Of a stretch of DNA of 64,000 nucleotides, positions 61,056-64,000 are shown in pieces. The notes below the pieces were generated by a model. It was not told the DNA's origin. It was given only the letters and a program-made list of their open reading frames with translations, and did no database searches. The translations under genes and the position numbers were made by a program. This DNA is from an uncultured Lacinutrix sp. (GTDB lineage: Bacteria; Bacteroidota; Bacteroidia; Flavobacteriales; Flavobacteriaceae), in assembly GCF_947500325.1 (NCBI RefSeq), contig NZ_CANMRQ010000009.1:1-64000 (forward strand). Direction: 5' to 3'. Position 1 is the first letter of the stretch. Every line of letters begins with the position of its first letter.

Positions 61056-61814
61056 TTACTTTTTAATAATTAAATGGTCTACTGTTTCTATGTCCCAATC
61101 AATTACTAATCCGCCTGCAAGAGATTTAGTAATTTCTTTTCCGTAAAGATGTTCGCATAAATATAAAGCAGCTTCAAAGCTTTTTGCACCACCAGCAGAA
61201 GTAATATATTTCCCATCGTGTACAAATAAGACATTTTTTCTAATATCTAATTCGGGGAACATTTCTCGCATAAAATCTATATCGCTAGGAAATGTTGTAG
61301 AAACAGAATTATCTAATAAGCCAGCTTTAGCAAGTACAAAAGCACCATCACAATGAGATGTTACAAATAGTGCTTCTTTATCTATTTTTTTTACAAAATC
61401 AATCATTGCTGTATCATTAAGATCACTATCTAAATGGTGTTCTGCACTAGGCACAACTAGAATATCAATTTTTGGTAATTCATCTTTTAAATAATTATAG
61501 TCAGGTAGAATACGCATACCTTCAAAAGAAGTAATAGCAGCATCTGTATTAGCTACAGTAAAAACATTCATTGCCTTTATGTTCTCTCTAAAAATAGTAT
61601 GTTGGAAAATATCGAAAGGGGCAGTCAATTCAGTATTAAAAGTGCCATCCATTATTAAAAACGCTACATTATAACGGTTTGGTTCTAGTTTAGGGAATGT
61701 TTTTTCACTCTTGCGTTCTTCTATTTTGTTTTCCCATGTCTCTATTTGTTTTTCTTTATCTGTTTTACAACTAAATAAAAGGATAACGATTATAAGTGAT
61801 ACTATATGTTTCAT
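61056..61814 (-). CDS. DJ-1/PfpI-like lipoprotein
   Basis: The 252-residue product has a lipobox LLFSC (Cys16) and a GATase1-like DJ-1 domain (residues about 45-250) with the nucleophile elbow SHCDGAFVLAKAGLLD near residue 153 and HDGKYITSAGGAKSFEAALYL near 198. That sequence is most like the AraC-type GATase-1 domains, but there is no DNA-binding domain. Most DJ-1 proteins are cytoplasmic; a lipid-anchored one is unusual. It is 2 bp after the 61817-62440 gene. Confidence 0.8.
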   Translation of the reverse strand: MKHIVSLIIVILLFSCKTDKEKQIETWENKIEERKSEKTFPKLEPNRYNVAFLIMDGTFNTELTAPFDIFQHTIFRENIKAMNVFTVANTDAAITSFEGMRILPDYNYLKDELPKIDILVVPSAEHHLDSDLNDTAMIDFVKKIDKEALFVTSHCDGAFVLAKAGLLDNSVSTTFPSDIDFMREMFPELDIRKNVLFVHDGKYITSAGGAKSFEAALYLCEHLYGKEITKSLAGGLVIDWDIETVDHLIIKK

Positions 61815-61816
61815 AA

Positions 61817-62440
61817 TTAATTTTTGTCAAATATTCTTTTTAGAGCAATTGCAAGTTTATAGCCAGAATTTGCAAAAGCATTTTCTACACGTCTTAAATT
61901 TGGCCAAGTACTGTCATTATCATCATCACTATTGTTAGCTCTAGACTCGTCTATATTTAATGTAGCCGCAATTTTTTTAGTTTTATTATTAATAAGCAGT
62001 ATGTCTAATTTTACTTTAGAAGGAGAAGTTGAACCAGCAAATTCATAACCAGAATATATCCAAAGCACATTTACCTGCATTGTATAATTAGTTTTAGTCG
62101 TGTTATTTATTATTAATTCGGGTGATTTATACTTCGATAGTCTTTCATTAAATTTAGAGATATAAGCTTTAGGCCAAAGCAAGTGTTTGGAGTTTTTATA
62201 ATCTTTTAACCAAACAATAGTATCCTTTTTTTTAGATTGAATTTTCTTTTTTCTATTATCAATATACTTAGCTTCAGAAATTCTTTTTCCTCCTCTTTCT
62301 TGCTTTTCATAATTAAAAATGACTTGAATAGAATCTTCATTTTTTAAAAATAAAAGTTGCTCTTTATTAATTTTAATATGTTGAGCAAAAGCAAATGTAT
62401 AACTAGCAGTTATTAATAAAATTGTCAGTAATAATCTCAT
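61817..62440 (-). CDS. Secreted protein of unknown function
   Basis: The 207-residue product has a signal peptide (cleavage after FAQ, about residue 19) and a mainly beta soluble domain with a Lys-rich middle (KKKIQSKKKD) near residue 65. No family was recognised. It is the first gene of a two-gene operon with the DJ-1-like lipoprotein. Confidence 0.65.
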   Translation of the reverse strand: MRLLLTILLITASYTFAFAQHIKINKEQLLFLKNEDSIQVIFNYEKQERGGKRISEAKYIDNRKKKIQSKKKDTIVWLKDYKNSKHLLWPKAYISKFNERLSKYKSPELIINNTTKTNYTMQVNVLWIYSGYEFAGSTSPSKVKLDILLINNKTKKIAATLNIDESRANNSDDDNDSTWPNLRRVENAFANSGYKLAIALKRIFDKN

Positions 62441-62590
62441 GTAATAATTTTATTTTAGTTCAAATATAATGAAGAATTACAGCGAAAAACGGTTGTAATT
62501 GTTTTTTTTATATAGATATAATAATTCTTATAATAATAAATAAGACAATTGTTTTTGTAATTTAGACAATCAAAATTATTAACTACCCAT

Positions 62591-64000
62591 ATGAAACTTC
62601 TTTATAAATTATTATTAATTATGCTATTACTTTTTTCTGGATGTAAAAAAGGCAAAAAAGCTGAAATAACTGTAATAGAAGAGGTTGATACATATGTTCA
62701 GGACCATTATAATAAACAAGAGGTAAACATAGTTATGCGTGATGGCATAAAATTGCATACTACTATTTATTCTCCAAAAGATAAAAGCAAAGCATACCCA
62801 ATTTTAATGATGAGAACACCATACAGTTGCAAGCCCTATGGTGATAATGAGTTTAAAGAAAAAATAGGGCCAAATAGTCATTTAATGAAAGAAGGGAATA
62901 TAATAGTCTATCAAGATGTTCGCGGTCGTTGGATGAGCGAAGGTGTTTATGACAATATGAGAGCTTATATTCCTAATAAAAAAAATGAAAAAGATATTGA
63001 TGAATCTTCAGATACGTATGATACAATTGACTGGTTAGTTAATAATGTAGAAAATAATAATGGTCGTGTTGGCACTTGGGGAATTAGTTATCCAGGGTTT
63101 TACGCAACCTATTCAACAATAGATGCTCATCCAGCATTAAAAGCGGCTTCGCCTCAAGCATGTATTGGTGATTTCTTTTTTGATGATTTTCATCATAACG
63201 GCGCCTTTTTATTGAGCTATTTTAGAGCAGTTTCTCTATTTGGAACAGAAAAAAGTAAACCTACAGATTCGACTTGGTATAAATTGCCAGAATTAGGAAC
63301 AGAAGATCAATACCAATTCTTTTTAGATGCTGGACCATTAAGTAATTTGAATAGTTATTTTCAATATGAAAAACCGGATGATAACTCTGTTTCTAAATCA
63401 GATAAAATTGATGATGTATTTTGGAAAGAAATAATAGATCATCCCAATTACGATAGTGTATGGAAACCTAAAGGGTTGATTCAGAATTTAAAAACTATAA
63501 AGTCGTCTGTAGCAACAATGGTAGTCGGCGGTTTTTTTGATGCCGAAGATTTATATGGGCCTTTAGAAACATATAAAACAATTGAAAAATATAACCCTAA
63601 TAATTATAATACGATAGTGTTTGGACCATGGGATCATGGGCGATGGGCAAAATCTGAAGAAAAAAACTATGTAGGGAATTACTTTTTTGGAGACTCTATT
63701 TCTTTAAGATTTCAAAAAGATGTAGAAACTAAATTTTTTAATCACTTTTTAAAAGGCGAAGGTAATGGAAAATCTGGATTGCCAGAAGCTTATGTTTTTG
63801 ATTCGGGAAAGAAAACATGGAGTAGTTTTGATGCCTGGCCTCCAAAATCTATTGTAAAACAAAAAATGTTTTTGAATGAAAATCAGGAATTATCTGTGTC
63901 TAAAAGAGGAATAACTAAAGAAGTATTTATTAGTGATTTAAAAAGACCTGTACCATATTCTGAAGATATTAAAACGGTTTTTACACCAAGAAAATATATG
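62591..64000 (+). CDS. CocE/NonD-family hydrolase, lipoprotein (cut by window edge)
   Basis: The frame is open for 470 codons to the window end. A lipobox LLLFSGC (Cys18) is followed by the alpha-amino-acid ester hydrolase/S15 start VNIVMRDGIKLHTTIYSP, then YQDVRGRWMSEGVY near 107 and the nucleophile elbow GTWGISYPGF (Ser166). A GPWDHGRW-type block near residue 345 follows, and the end reaches the KRPVPYSED region that begins the jelly-roll domain. It should hydrolyse acyl or peptide esters such as beta-lactam side chains or dipeptides in the periplasm. The 3' end is missing. Confidence 0.9.
   Translation, partial: MKLLYKLLLIMLLLFSGCKKGKKAEITVIEEVDTYVQDHYNKQEVNIVMRDGIKLHTTIYSPKDKSKAYPILMMRTPYSCKPYGDNEFKEKIGPNSHLMKEGNIIVYQDVRGRWMSEGVYDNMRAYIPNKKNEKDIDESSDTYDTIDWLVNNVENNNGRVGTWGISYPGFYATYSTIDAHPALKAASPQACIGDFFFDDFHHNGAFLLSYFRAVSLFGTEKSKPTDSTWYKLPELGTEDQYQFFLDAGPLSNLNSYFQYEKPDDNSVSKSDKIDDVFWKEIIDHPNYDSVWKPKGLIQNLKTIKSSVATMVVGGFFDAEDLYGPLETYKTIEKYNPNNYNTIVFGPWDHGRWAKSEEKNYVGNYFFGDSISLRFQKDVETKFFNHFLKGEGNGKSGLPEAYVFDSGKKTWSSFDAWPPKSIVKQKMFLNENQELSVSKRGITKEVFISDLKRPVPYSEDIKTVFTPRKYM

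Overview
The window looks like a chromosomal segment of a marine-type member of the Flavobacteriaceae (Bacteroidota). This is inferred from the strongly AT-rich DNA, the many promoters of the form TTG-N19/20-TAnnTTTG, the almost complete lack of Shine-Dalgarno sequences, two C-terminal T9SS sorting domains, and family-specific genes (DUF4293, DUF1599, BT_3928-like, DUF3667, Lacal_2735-like, GSIII, IcmF, ProRS of the short type). No phage, transposase, integrase, CRISPR array or rRNA was seen. Non-ATG starts (TTG, GTG and one probable CTG) are frequent.

Layout. 1-5,106: dodecin, an outer-membrane FadL-like porin with a Gly/Trp/Asn- and Arg/Ser-rich lipoprotein, proS, tRNA-Glu behind two tandem promoters, and rpsT. 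5,261-18,437: housekeeping genes, with rho (long disordered insert), truA and an ABC exporter, a folP-cdaA-DUF3667 operon, and a divergent operon DUF1599 - BT_3928-like - permease - thioredoxin-like - tpiA - prmA. 18,456-21,197: an accessory island between prmA and clpS, holding a lipoprotein, an L,D-transpeptidase-like protein without signal peptide, and an M57 metalloprotease with a chitin-binding-like tail. 21,464-32,486: clpS, a ROK kinase, tRNA-Arg, a 50-residue TTG-start gene, a secreted T9SS nuclease, a BlaI/M56 regulatory operon whose M56 gene is interrupted by an apparent one-base frameshift, a Ca/Na antiporter, and divergent GSII and GSIII glutamine synthetases.

32,552-40,835: a curli (functional amyloid) cluster. 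It has two large tandem curlin genes with nearly identical leaders and Cys-rich tails, a small curlin-repeat protein (nucleator candidate), a CsgE preceded by a domain that resembles CsgH, CsgF, a CsgG carrying an extra C-terminal beta-barrel, and a propeller-type lipoprotein. This is the most interesting region. The two curlins are separate transcription units with their own terminators; the export and assembly genes follow as one tight operon.

40,877-54,756: purM-like gene, paired membrane-protein paralogues, prfA, pyrF, a helical-backbone metal receptor, DUF4197, a PqqB-like hydrolase, purU and the fused mutase icmF. 54,787-64,000: T9SS beta-propeller protein, membrane-bound AraC regulator, a right-handed beta-helix-like secreted protein, a Xre/RES toxin-antitoxin pair, a 33-residue protein with 11 cysteines directly upstream of a SigZ-type sigma factor that itself has a Cys-rich tail, a DJ-1-like lipoprotein operon, and a CocE-type hydrolase cut by the window edge.
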